Source: Bacillota bacterium
Lineage (GTDB): Bacteria > Bacillota > Clostridia > Christensenellales > SZUA-584
Direction: 5' to 3'
Length of the DNA: 40,029 nt
Assembly: GCA_023416745.1 (NCBI GenBank)
Contig: JAEZHF010000024.1
Span: 1-40,029, forward strand
Shown: piece after piece, positions 23,595-31,372 of the stretch
Layout: every line of letters starts with the position of its first letter
How positions within the stretch are numbered: the first letter of the stretch is position 1
The notes under the pieces: model-generated
Databases searched by the model: none
What the model saw: only the letters and a program-made list of their open reading frames with translations
Told to the model about the DNA's origin: nothing
Position numbers and translations under genes: made by a program

Positions 23595-24053
23595 CTAGAT
23601 CATTCCAAGAAATCTGACTAGTTCATCGGGATCAAGACGGTAGTGACTTCCATGGCCTTCAAAGAAGCCATGTTCTCGGATCATGTGGATGCTGAGATCT
23701 GTCCAGCGCATAATGACACCGGTATCAAGCCGCCTGATTCGAGTCTGGCGTTTATTCACCTTGGCGTTGTCCCTGAAGGGGCAGGGTAGCTTACCCATAT
23801 AATCTTCAAACTCAATCTCGAAACACCCATCCAAAGGCATTGGCCGGCCCAGACCCAGCATGCCAAAATCAGTAAGCTCCTGCATCTTATCAGCCAGCGC
23901 TACCTGTGTGATTCCCGCTTTTTTAAGAGATTTGGCGTCGGCACGGAGAATATCTGTCAGGTTGCGGCTGTCGTCGCCAAAAAAGCCGTGTGCCGACAGC
24001 GATCCGGGCATCATATTTTCTTGAATAAGCCTGAGTTCAGGGCTCTGTTTCAT
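23595..24053 (-). CDS. Unknown 152-aa protein encoded with the Nqr operon
   Basis: I do not recognise a family. The product is soluble, with no signal or membrane segment. It contains a helical N-terminal half (SRNLTDILRADAKSLKKAGI, TQVALADKMQELTDFGMLGL) and a second half with PCPFRDNAKVNKRQTRIRRL, GVIMRWTDLSIHMIREHGFF and EGHGSHYRLDPDELVRFLGM. The IHMIREHGFFEGHGSHYRL stretch, rich in His, Gly and Phe, looks like the most constrained part; the single Cys is in LPCPF. The start is ATG 24053 with GGAGG seven bases upstream, 15 bases after nqrF, so it is the last gene of the nqr operon. The position suggests a partner, regulator or assembly factor of the complex, but that is inference. Confidence 0.75.
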   Translation of the reverse strand: MKQSPELRLIQENMMPGSLSAHGFFGDDSRNLTDILRADAKSLKKAGITQVALADKMQELTDFGMLGLGRPMPLDGCFEIEFEDYMGKLPCPFRDNAKVNKRQTRIRRLDTGVIMRWTDLSIHMIREHGFFEGHGSHYRLDPDELVRFLGMI

Positions 24054-24068
24054 CCGTAGGCCTCCTGC

Positions 24069-25166
24069 TTAGAATTTGTCGTAAAATACTTTATCTTTCG
24101 GTATGCCTTTCTTCGTCAGTACATTGATACAGGCATCTATCATTCCGGGGCTGCCGCAAAGATAAGCTTCCATGTTTGAACCGTCATCAATATAACGGTC
24201 GACAACCTCAGTAATCAGACCAACCTCGCCGTCCCAGCTGTCATCAGGAGCCGGTTTGGATAACGCGGGTATGAACCTGAAATTGTCATGGCGTGAAGCC
24301 AAATCATAGAAAAAATCCAGATAATAGAGATCCCTTTTTGTGACGGCACCGAAAAAGAAATCAAGTTTTATATCAATTCCTTTCTCAAACACATCGAGGA
24401 CAATGGATTTGATAGGTGCCAGGCCGGAGCCGCCTGCAATCATGATGATTTCACTGGAGTCACCCCGCAAATAGAAATCTCCGTAGGGTCCGCTGATATT
24501 GACCTGATCTCCCTTTGACAGCTGAGTATGCGCGTAGGTTGTGCAGATTCCGTCCGGCACCTGTCGGATGATCAACTCAATTACGTCATCATCCGATGGG
24601 GCACTGGCAATGGAATATGCGCGGTAGACGCTCTCTCTAATCTTTGCATATGGCTTGGTATAAAACTGCATGTACTGCCCGGCTTTAAAATGTACTGTTT
24701 CTCCCATGGGCAGCTTGAGTCGGAAGTCTTTGATATCATGTGTCAGCTGCTCAATAGATTCTATTGTTGTGATATATTCCTTGATATTGAAGAGTTCTTC
24801 CGGTATCAAAATGCGGATATTATTTTTGACCTTGACCTGACAGGATAGCCGATAATTATCTTTGCGTTCATCCGCACTGAGATACGGCTCTTCGGTCGGA
24901 AGCAGAGGACCCGCCCCTTCAAGAATCTGCACCTTGCACAATCCGCAAGTCGCTTTGCCGCCGCAGGCGGATGGAATAAATATTTTCTGCGCCGAGAGAG
25001 TTGAAAGCAGAGAAGATCCGCCTTCAACCTTGAGCACTTTATCGCCGTTATTGATATCAATCTCGCATTCACCATAATTGTTAAAGAAGTACTCGGCCAC
25101 AATTATAATAAGTGCCAGCACGACTGATATGGCCGTTACGCTCAATACCGTTGTCAGTATTTCCAT
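24069..25166 (-). CDS. nqrF: NqrF: NADH-oxidising subunit of a Na+-NQR-like complex
   Basis: NqrF takes electrons from NADH to FAD and on to a 2Fe-2S centre. The 365-aa product has an N-terminal membrane anchor (about 5-27), a plant-type ferredoxin domain with Cys68, Cys74, Cys77 and Cys109 (CGGKATCGLC then SC), an FAD domain with RAYSIAS (R-x-Y-S) and SGPYGDFYLRG, and an NAD domain with MIAGGSGLAPIKS and YLCGSPGMIDACINVL. It ends KDKVFYDKF, a typical aromatic C terminus. It is shorter than the roughly 400-residue Vibrio protein. This subunit marks the operon as Nqr rather than Rnf, since Rnf uses RnfB and RnfC instead. The start is ATG 25166 with GGGAGCAAC upstream. Confidence 0.93.
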   Translation of the reverse strand: MEILTTVLSVTAISVVLALIIIVAEYFFNNYGECEIDINNGDKVLKVEGGSSLLSTLSAQKIFIPSACGGKATCGLCKVQILEGAGPLLPTEEPYLSADERKDNYRLSCQVKVKNNIRILIPEELFNIKEYITTIESIEQLTHDIKDFRLKLPMGETVHFKAGQYMQFYTKPYAKIRESVYRAYSIASAPSDDDVIELIIRQVPDGICTTYAHTQLSKGDQVNISGPYGDFYLRGDSSEIIMIAGGSGLAPIKSIVLDVFEKGIDIKLDFFFGAVTKRDLYYLDFFYDLASRHDNFRFIPALSKPAPDDSWDGEVGLITEVVDRYIDDGSNMEAYLCGSPGMIDACINVLTKKGIPKDKVFYDKF

Positions 25167-25185
25167 AGTTGTTGCTCCCTTATGC

Positions 25186-25779
25186 TCAGGTTATCGTGAA
25201 GATACCGGAAAAACCGATAAAAGCCAGAGCCATAATGCCTGTGATGATGAATGCTATACCTGGGCCTTCAAGACCGCGAGGTACTTTCGTATTCCCCATT
25301 TTCTCGCGGATAGCTGCCAGCGCACTGATCGCCAGCCACCAGCCAAGTCCGCTGCCTAAACCGAACAGTAATGACTGAAGGAAGTTGTAATCTCTGATGA
25401 CCATGAACAACGTAGTACCAAGAATCGCACAGTTCACTGTGATCAGCGGCAGGAAGATACCGAGTTTGACATGCAGATCCGGCAACAGCCTGTCCATCGC
25501 CATTTCAATTATCTGTACGGTAGCCGCGATAATCATGATAAACAGAACGTACTGGAGATATTCCAGCCCTAGCGGTACGATTATCAGTTTGTAAACCCAG
25601 AAATTAAGCAAAGTTGTGAAAACCATCACCAAAGTGACGGATTTGCCAAGGCTTGAAGCCGTCTTGTACTCTGCCGAAATGGAGATATATGAACACATGC
25701 CGAGGAAATTCGACAGGATCATATTGCTTGTCAGTATTGATGCAAAGAATATGACCAACGGGTTGATGCTATTTGTCAT
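25186..25779 (-). CDS. nqrE: NqrE / RnfA membrane subunit
   Basis: The 197-aa product is a six-helix membrane protein of the NqrE/RnfA family. The two half-helix cysteines that share a membrane 2Fe-2S centre with NqrD are present: NFLGMCSYISIS (Cys29) and ITVNCAILGTTLF (Cys117). The length equals the family's usual one. The start is ATG 25779, with AAAGGAGC upstream; 22 bases separate it from nqrD and 19 from nqrF. Confidence 0.94.
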   Translation of the reverse strand: MTNSINPLVIFFASILTSNMILSNFLGMCSYISISAEYKTASSLGKSVTLVMVFTTLLNFWVYKLIIVPLGLEYLQYVLFIMIIAATVQIIEMAMDRLLPDLHVKLGIFLPLITVNCAILGTTLFMVIRDYNFLQSLLFGLGSGLGWWLAISALAAIREKMGNTKVPRGLEGPGIAFIITGIMALAFIGFSGIFTIT

Positions 25780-25802
25780 AGACGTACCAGCTCCTTTCCT
25801 GT

Positions 25803-26417
25803 CTATTTAAGATTTTTGCCCTTGCCCGGGGCGAAGATGTTCGAAGTGATCCAGATCAAAATGCCTATCAGGAAAAACGCTGCTGGCGCCATTACCATAA
25901 TTGTCCAGGTTTCAAACCCAATGAAGTTTACGTTGAAACCGAAGATTGTACCAAAGCCAAGCAGCTCTCGAAACAGCGCAATGATCAGGAGCACGATCGT
26001 ATAGCCGATACCTGCGAAGAAACCGTCCAGCATAGAAAGAAGCGGCGGATTTTTCTGTGCATAGGCCTCCGCTCGCCCCATGATAATGCAATTTGTAATG
26101 ATGAGGCCCACATACGGACCGAGAGCCTTGCTGATATCGGGCATGTTCGCTTTGAGAAAAATATCGACCAGGATAACATAAGCCGCAATGATCAATGTCT
26201 GTACGATCATTCTTACTTTATGCGGTATCGCATTGCGCAGCAGCGAAATCGTCAGGCTGGAAAAAGCCGTAACAAACGTAAGTCCAAGTCCCATAACCAG
26301 TGAATTTGTCATCAGGTTGGTCACTGCGAGACTTGAGCAGATACCGAGAATCTGCCGCAATACTTGATTGTCCTTCCAAACATTTCTTGAGATGACTTCT
26401 TTCATTTTCTCAGCCAT
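25803..26417 (-). CDS. nqrD: NqrD / RnfE membrane subunit
   Basis: The 204-aa product pairs with NqrE in the membrane core. The conserved Cys sites are LGICSSLAVTN (Cys27) and VGLIITNCIIMGRAEAYA (Cys110); both halves show the inverted-repeat topology typical of the pair. I chose ATG 26417, eight bases after GGAGG and overlapping the nqrC stop by eight bases; the frame continues open to 26462 inside nqrC without a better site. Confidence 0.94.
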   Translation of the reverse strand: MAEKMKEVISRNVWKDNQVLRQILGICSSLAVTNLMTNSLVMGLGLTFVTAFSSLTISLLRNAIPHKVRMIVQTLIIAAYVILVDIFLKANMPDISKALGPYVGLIITNCIIMGRAEAYAQKNPPLLSMLDGFFAGIGYTIVLLIIALFRELLGFGTIFGFNVNFIGFETWTIMVMAPAAFFLIGILIWITSNIFAPGKGKNLK

Positions 26418-27012
26418 TGTCTGCAACCTCCAGTTTGCTGACGGTATCTTGAAGCAGCCCATTTAAAATGCGCATAACAGCGTTTGATGTTGATGTCGCA
26501 CCCGTAATGGCGTCGATCTGACCGCCGCCCTGTTCTCCGTAGGCTAATATTGTCCCGGCTGTAATCTGAAGACCTCTGAATTGCTCCCGGTACGTTAATT
26601 CATCGATACGCCCGCCAAGTCCCGGAGTTTCGCTTTGATCGGTGAAAACCAGACCGGTGATGTGATCCAGCCGGCTCGAAACACCCAAATAGCCTGAAAT
26701 ACTGCCCCATAATCCGGGCCCTGTAAAAGGAACGGCATAGGCGATTGGTTCATTGTCTGTGGATGTGTATTCATACAGCTCTACCCCGGAGAGCGTCGTC
26801 AGTTTGACATTCTGTTCGAATCGCTTCAGTATTTCTTCAGCACTGCCGCTCTGATCGATATCAAAAACATAAAGAATCGCTATTCTCTCTGCCAGCAGCT
26901 CATTCTCTTGAATTTTTGGCAGATAGAGCTTGTTCGCCCCAGCCAGCAATAATGTAAAAAAAGCGCTGACTATAAGCATGAAAACAACAGTATAGATGCG
27001 TCCTTTTTTCAT
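26410..27012 (-). CDS. nqrC: NqrC / RnfG flavoprotein subunit
   Basis: The 200-aa product has one N-terminal membrane helix (about 6-28) and an outer FMN-binding domain. The covalent-FMN threonine motif DAITGATSTS is intact (Thr173), as is the conserved block SETPGLGGRI (about 127-136). Attachment of FMN needs an ApbE-type transferase, which is not encoded in the window. It overlaps nqrB by four bases (ATGA) at its start and nqrD at its end. Confidence 0.93.
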   Translation of the reverse strand: MKKGRIYTVVFMLIVSAFFTLLLAGANKLYLPKIQENELLAERIAILYVFDIDQSGSAEEILKRFEQNVKLTTLSGVELYEYTSTDNEPIAYAVPFTGPGLWGSISGYLGVSSRLDHITGLVFTDQSETPGLGGRIDELTYREQFRGLQITAGTILAYGEQGGGQIDAITGATSTSNAVMRILNGLLQDTVSKLEVADNG

Positions 27013-27977
27013 GCTGTCGCCTTCTTTCCGGCATTTCTCCTGTCATTGAGCATCTTGATGTTTCGATCTAGCAGCGGTACGAATGCATTGACGATCAGAA
27101 TCGCGAACATGATACCTTCCGTGAAGAGTGAAAATGCTCTGATTACCATCGCAACGACGCCGATCAGTGCGCCATATATATACTTTGAGGTTTCTTGTTT
27201 CGGCGCTGAGATTGGATCGGTCGCCATGAAGACCGCTGCAAAGAGGAACCCCCCGGACAGGATGGAAAACAGCGGGTCTGGTTTGATGACCCCAGCCAGG
27301 TAGAGGATGGAACCAAATACTGCAAATGAAGCCAGACATGACGCGATTATTTTCCAGGAAGCTGTTTTCGTCACGATCAGATAAACAGCAGCCACTAAGA
27401 TGATAAGCGCGCTTGTCTCACCAAGTGACCCTGATATATTTCCAAGAAACAGGCGCAGATGATCGGTAATGATTCCTTCTTTGTTAAATAGAATCATCGG
27501 TGTAGCGGATGTCATCGCATCAACGCCGCTGCTCCAACTAATAAACCCGCCCGGAAAGCCGCTAAATGGCTCTGCCCAGGAAACCGTCAAATACGCCGGG
27601 AATGAAACATAAATCAGACATCTGCCAACCAGCGCCGGATTAAAAATGTTCCTGCCAAATCCGCCGAAAACACATTTGCCGAAGACGACGCCAAACGCTA
27701 TGCCGACTGCTGCAATCCAGAACGGCACAGACGGCGGCAGCGTTAGGGTATACAAAAGGCAGGTCACAAAGAGCGCTTCGGAAACCTTGGCCTTGTTACC
27801 GTCAATCAAACGCATGATGCCGTATTCACATATAATTCCGGTCAATGTTACTACGGACAACAATACAAGCGTACGTAATCCAAAGAAGTAAACAGCTGCA
27901 AGAAGAACGGGAATAAGGCTTATCAGAACCCGGGTCATAATCTTCTGTTTTAGGAAATAAGTTTTGATCGTAATCAT
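27009..27977 (-). CDS. nqrB: NqrB / RnfD membrane subunit
   Basis: The 322-aa product is a membrane protein of the NqrB/RnfD family with around nine or ten helices. It has GRNIFNPALVGRCLIYVSFPAY and the region GVDAMTSATPMILFNKEG, where the FMN-carrying Thr is expected (Thr159). The usual SGAT is here T-S-A-T, so Ser replaces Gly before Ala-Thr. The length matches RnfD and is well short of Vibrio NqrB (about 410). I chose ATG 27977 with GGGGG close upstream; an ATG at 27998 lacks a binding site. It is the first gene of the operon. No nqrA lies upstream: the 360 bases before it hold only a promoter and a parB remnant. Confidence 0.92.
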   Translation of the reverse strand: MITIKTYFLKQKIMTRVLISLIPVLLAAVYFFGLRTLVLLSVVTLTGIICEYGIMRLIDGNKAKVSEALFVTCLLYTLTLPPSVPFWIAAVGIAFGVVFGKCVFGGFGRNIFNPALVGRCLIYVSFPAYLTVSWAEPFSGFPGGFISWSSGVDAMTSATPMILFNKEGIITDHLRLFLGNISGSLGETSALIILVAAVYLIVTKTASWKIIASCLASFAVFGSILYLAGVIKPDPLFSILSGGFLFAAVFMATDPISAPKQETSKYIYGALIGVVAMVIRAFSLFTEGIMFAILIVNAFVPLLDRNIKMLNDRRNAGKKATA

Positions 27978-28048
27978 AATTCCCCCGTGTTTGATCATAA
28001 TCGTCTAAGCTGGCTAAAGTAATAGTCTAGATAATTGAATATGATAAT

Positions 28049-28076
28049 AGTATATAGTAATGGTCGGACTATGCAA
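28049..28076 (-). promoter_or_regulatory. Promoter for the nqr operon
   Basis: Minus-strand TTGCAT (28076-28071), a 16-base spacer and TATACT (28054-28049), about 70 bases before the nqrB start. The -35 element falls within the last codons of the parB remnant, so the promoter would have arisen at, or been created by, that junction. Confidence 0.65.
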
Positions 28077-28242
28077 ATAGTAAAACAAAATTATCCGGAC
28101 TCTTGTCTTCTTTAGTCGATTTTAGCATTTGCGTTGAAGTTAAATCTGTACGCTCACCCTGTCGTTTGATCGCTTCCAGCTTCATCTTATACGAAAAAGC
28201 AATTTTTTGGCTCTGTTCTTTATGCAAGAGGCGCGAGTTGGT
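28069..28242 (-). pseudogene. ParB-like partition protein remnant
   Basis: A 58-codon open stretch without a start codon, closed by TAG (28071-28069). It contains QKIAFSYKMKLEAIKRQGER followed by TDLTS. As I recall them, the ParB-like proteins of clostridial conjugative elements have an almost identical block (F-A-Y-K-M-K-L-E-A-x-K-R-Q-G-x-R-T-D-L-T-S) in the middle of the protein. The sequence after TDLTS diverges, and the DNA-binding part is missing. A TGA interrupts the frame upstream (28245-28243). The stretch 28243-28340 before the xylulokinase stop shows nothing else I can assign. Confidence 0.65.
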
Positions 28243-28340
28243 TCAACCATAATGCATAGTGGATCAGTTTTGGATTATCCAATTCTAAATGTGTACGTCA
28301 TATGGATGTTTGAAGCCTTGTTTATCTTCCTCTTCTGTCC

Positions 28341-29825
28341 TCAAACCTCCCCTTTTATCCCCACCAGCGCATCATGGATTCTCAGGTATTGGGTAAATTT
28401 CCTGTCATACGAATCTCTGAATTGCGGACGGGGTATGAAACGGCGCCGGACACTCATGACCTTATCGGATGCCTCGCCGATATCCTTCACGCTGCCGCAG
28501 CTGTATGCCGCCAGCAACGCCATGCCATACGAAGCGCTGATCGTCCCGTCCAGCTGATCGATCGGTATATTCAATACATCGGCCATTGTCTGCATCCACA
28601 CATCGCTTTTGGATCCGCCGCCTGCCACCCGGATACTGTCATGCCTGTCCCATGAAAAACGCATATTATCGGCCAGCTCCCTGAATCCAAAACAGATACC
28701 TTCCATCACAGCGAAGGCCATATCCCAGCGCGTCGTTTCGGCTCGAAGGCCAATGAACGCGCCGCTCAGGTTCGGGTCCGCATACAGCGTCTTATCTCCC
28801 TGAATGTGCGGGTAGAAAATGACCGGTGATCTGCCAGCGGTTTCGATATCGATATGAGTGTCCACTTCCGACATGTCATCCTCCTGCAGCATATCACGCA
28901 TCCACCACATAAGTGAGCTGCCAGTAGACTGAACCGTCCCCTGCACGAGACAGAAAAATGTATTACCGTCCAGTGAGAACAGAATGTTCTTCCCCTTGGC
29001 GTCGAAGTTCAGCTGTTCCCGGGAAAGCATCAGCACGCCGGATGTGCCCAGCGATATTACCGGATACCCATGCACAAGACAACCCGTCGTAATGGCCGCA
29101 GCGGGATTGTCACCCGTGCCCGCAATCACGTTCACGTCTTCACGAAGCCCCAGCTCCAGCGCAACTTGATGGCGCAGCTTTCCCGCGATCTCAGCGCTGC
29201 CCTTAACCTTCGGATATACGCTTTCCGGCAGTCCAATGATTTGACGCATGGATTCCGACCAGCGTTTGTTCTGGAGATCGAACAGTGAGGACGTGGAAGC
29301 CTCACAGTATTCGGTACCATAAACCCCTGTCAGACGAAAGACGATGAAATCCGGACCAATCAGGAACTTATGCAGCCGCCTGAAGTGCTCCGGCTCGTTT
29401 TCTCTCAGCCAATACAGATTTGCAGCCGGGCTTCCCGTTGAAATGATATTAGCGATATAGCTGATCTCAGCATGCCGGTTGATCTGCTCTTTCAAATGAG
29501 GGATGTATTCCTTCGTCCTCTTGTCTGTCCACATCAGCGCGGGACGGACTGACTCTCCGTGCTCATCAATGAAAGCGACGGTATGCATCTGTCCCGTGAC
29601 GCCGATACCTGCTACCTTGTCCCTCTCCGCTCCCGCAAGCAGCCTTTTCATGCAGTCCATCACAGTGCAGAACCAAATGTCCGGATTGATCTCGCTCCAT
29701 TCCGTCTGCGGCTGGTCCACCTGATAGTCCGCACCGGCCTGGTTTATTACGAAACCAGCCTCGTCGATCAGCACCAGCTTCGCTGAAGATGTTCCAATAT
29801 CAATGCCTATAAACAAATGCTTCAA
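28341..29825 (-). CDS. xylB: Xylulokinase (FGGY sugar kinase)
   Basis: This enzyme phosphorylates D-xylulose at O5 for entry to the pentose phosphate pathway. The 494-aa product has the FGGY N-terminal phosphate motif FIGIDIGTSSAKLVLID (about 4-20), the substrate block GVTGQMHTVAFID with ALMWTDKR (about 75-105), AGTGDNPAAAITTG, SLGTSGVLM, and the C-terminal ATP-side block VAGGGSKSDVWMQTMADVLN. I place the start at TTG 29825, six bases after GGAG; a TTG at 29837 would overlap that site. It is transcribed away from a class II aldolase gene, from facing promoters. A relative acting on another ketose is possible. Confidence 0.9.
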   Translation of the reverse strand: MKHLFIGIDIGTSSAKLVLIDEAGFVINQAGADYQVDQPQTEWSEINPDIWFCTVMDCMKRLLAGAERDKVAGIGVTGQMHTVAFIDEHGESVRPALMWTDKRTKEYIPHLKEQINRHAEISYIANIISTGSPAANLYWLRENEPEHFRRLHKFLIGPDFIVFRLTGVYGTEYCEASTSSLFDLQNKRWSESMRQIIGLPESVYPKVKGSAEIAGKLRHQVALELGLREDVNVIAGTGDNPAAAITTGCLVHGYPVISLGTSGVLMLSREQLNFDAKGKNILFSLDGNTFFCLVQGTVQSTGSSLMWWMRDMLQEDDMSEVDTHIDIETAGRSPVIFYPHIQGDKTLYADPNLSGAFIGLRAETTRWDMAFAVMEGICFGFRELADNMRFSWDRHDSIRVAGGGSKSDVWMQTMADVLNIPIDQLDGTISASYGMALLAAYSCGSVKDIGEASDKVMSVRRRFIPRPQFRDSYDRKFTQYLRIHDALVGIKGEV

Positions 29826-29866
29826 CTTGTACTCCAAAAAATAAGAATAAATTATTTACCACCCAC

Positions 29867-29896
29867 ATTGTAAAACAACGCGCATGGAATGTCCAA
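29867..29896 (-). promoter_or_regulatory. Promoter for xylB
   Basis: Minus-strand TTGGAC (29896-29891), an 18-base spacer and TACAAT (29872-29867), about 42 bases before the TTG start. The small inverted repeat TTGT-TTT-ACAA overlaps the -10 element. Confidence 0.6.
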
Positions 29897-29964
29897 ATTT
29901 ATATGATCGGAAATAATCAGATTGTCAGCTGCACCCGCTCTGATTGGTATACAGCGAGATTGAC

Positions 29965-29993
29965 TTGACAGCCCTCTGGCAGTATAGTAAATT
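29965..29993 (+). promoter_or_regulatory. Promoter for the aldolase gene at 30047
   Basis: TTGACA (29965-29970), a 17-base spacer and TAAATT (29988-29993), 53 bases before the TTG start. It lies 68 bases from the divergent xylB promoter. Confidence 0.6.
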
Positions 29994-30046
29994 CACTGAT
30001 GTTTATGACATGCATACTGACCAACACATAATAAGGAGTAGAGACA

Positions 30047-30880
30047 TTGTCGTTAATCAACGGATTCGATATAATGCGCTATGCAAAAGATAACCAACTT
30101 GTGCTGCCTGCATTCAATACGACCAACATGGAAATCACTTATGGTATTGTCCGTGGACTTTCTCGGGCGAAACTGCCCGGCTATGTACAGATATCCTCGT
30201 CCAATCTGCGCCTATCCTCTCCCGAGATCATCGCGGCCATCACGCGCGACGCCGTCAAAAATACCGAGACCCCTATCGGGCTGCATCTCGACCATGGTAA
30301 AACGTTTGAGGACGTTATAGCCTGCGTGGAAGCAGGGTTCACGTCCATCATGGTTGACGCATCCCATCTGCCATACGAGGAGAACATCCGCGAAACACGC
30401 AAAGTTGCGGACTACTGCCACTCTTTCGGGCTGCCTGTGGAGGCGGAGCTCGGGGCTCTTATGGGCAAAGAAGATGATATCGTCTGTGAGGAGGATTCAA
30501 AAACTGATCCTGATTTGGTGCGTGATTTCGTGGAACGCACCGCCTGCGACGTGTTGGCGGTATCAATCGGTAATGTTCACGGCCTCTGCCTGAACCCTCA
30601 GATTGATCTGCCTCTTCTTAAAAAAATATACGAAGTATCGCCCGTGCCGTTGGTCCTGCACGGCGGGTCCGGCATACCGGCCGAGGTCATCAAGCAGGCG
30701 AAGCAATTCGGCTTGATCAAGATCAACTACGGCTCCGCGCTGCGCCAAAGGTTTATCAGCACGTTTGGCGAGGCCTACGAGCGCAACCACAATGAATATA
30801 ACATTATCGATCTCAGTCTGTCCGCCGTGGAGAATATCAGCCAAATCGCCCGCGAACTGGTAACAATGATCAACCGCTGA
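30047..30880 (+). CDS. Class II aldolase (fructose/tagatose/ketose-bisphosphate type)
   Basis: The 277-aa product belongs to the class II bisphosphate aldolases. It has AFNTTNMEITYGI (about 21-33), the catalytic Asp and metal His in GLHLDHGKTFEDV (about 78-90), MVDASHLPYEENIRETRKV, VEAELGALMGKEDD (metal Glu, about 130), VSIGNVHG (metal His) and VLHGGSGIPAEVIKQA (third metal His). Its length of 277 is nearer to GatY/KbaY than to the 309-aa housekeeping copy at 5670. With a ketose kinase gene transcribed divergently, it may act in catabolism of a specific sugar rather than glycolysis. The start is TTG 30047 after AAGGAG. Confidence 0.9.
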   Translation: MSLINGFDIMRYAKDNQLVLPAFNTTNMEITYGIVRGLSRAKLPGYVQISSSNLRLSSPEIIAAITRDAVKNTETPIGLHLDHGKTFEDVIACVEAGFTSIMVDASHLPYEENIRETRKVADYCHSFGLPVEAELGALMGKEDDIVCEEDSKTDPDLVRDFVERTACDVLAVSIGNVHGLCLNPQIDLPLLKKIYEVSPVPLVLHGGSGIPAEVIKQAKQFGLIKINYGSALRQRFISTFGEAYERNHNEYNIIDLSLSAVENISQIARELVTMINR

Positions 30881-30897
30881 TGCCAGTACTGCGAAAA

Positions 30898-30924
30898 GCA
30901 GCGCCGGCAGTATCCCGGCGCCGC
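30898..30924 (+). terminator. Hairpin after the aldolase gene, possible terminator
   Basis: AGCAGCGCCGG and CCGGCGCCGCT form an eleven-base stem with one mismatch, 18 bases after the stop. The T tract is poor, so it may stabilise the 3' end rather than terminate. Confidence 0.45.
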
Positions 30925-30962
30925 TCAGTTATACATGCGCAGTGAAGAACACAGCTTTTCAC

Positions 30963-31232
30963 TCACAAGCCGTTTTTTGGCCTGTGTATGGTCTGTTTGA
31001 AAAGCTGATTGGCGAACACCGTCACACCCGCTACCAGCACACCCTGCAGCACGCCGCCCAGTTCCATGCCCGACAGGAAGAATGCTCCAATCATCCCCAG
31101 CCCCGTCAGTATCCAGGGTATCAGCCAGTCGGGAATCTTTGGTGTCCTTTTCAGGAATATGCCAATCACATAGAGCACTGGAACCAGTACATAAGCATCT
31201 TTGATAATAAAGTCAAACAGATTCATTTCCAT
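30963..31232 (-). CDS. Phage holin-like small membrane protein
   Basis: The 89-aa product has three hydrophobic segments (about 12-28, 36-55, 57-75). Its C-terminal half, GGVLQGVLVAGVTVFANQLFKQ, matches the phage holin group in which a last helix with G-x-L-V-x-G-x-x-V-x-x-x-N-Q precedes a basic tail (TIHRPKNGL). No endolysin or other phage gene is nearby, so it may be a domesticated or left-over gene. The start is ATG 31232 with AGGAGG seven bases upstream. Confidence 0.75.
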   Translation of the reverse strand: MEMNLFDFIIKDAYVLVPVLYVIGIFLKRTPKIPDWLIPWILTGLGMIGAFFLSGMELGGVLQGVLVAGVTVFANQLFKQTIHRPKNGL

Positions 31233-31372
31233 AGTTCCTCCTAAAATGAGAGCCCTTCCGGTACGCCGCAGTTTATGTCGGCGGCATATATTGCCCTATC
31301 CGCACTGTATAATAATATGCGGGGATGCAGCCCGCTAGTCCGGCGGATTATGAAATGCCTGCCCAATTCATA

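Noticed and set aside
24069..27977. Reading the respiratory operon as Rnf
   Set aside because: The last subunit has a plant-type 2Fe-2S domain plus FAD and NAD domains (NqrF), and no RnfB or RnfC is present, so Nqr-like is the better name despite the RnfD-like size of subunit B.
28207..28557. Forward open frame of 116 codons beside the parB remnant
   Set aside because: Most of it is antisense to xylB, and it has no binding site; the reverse strand gives the meaningful ParB-like reading.
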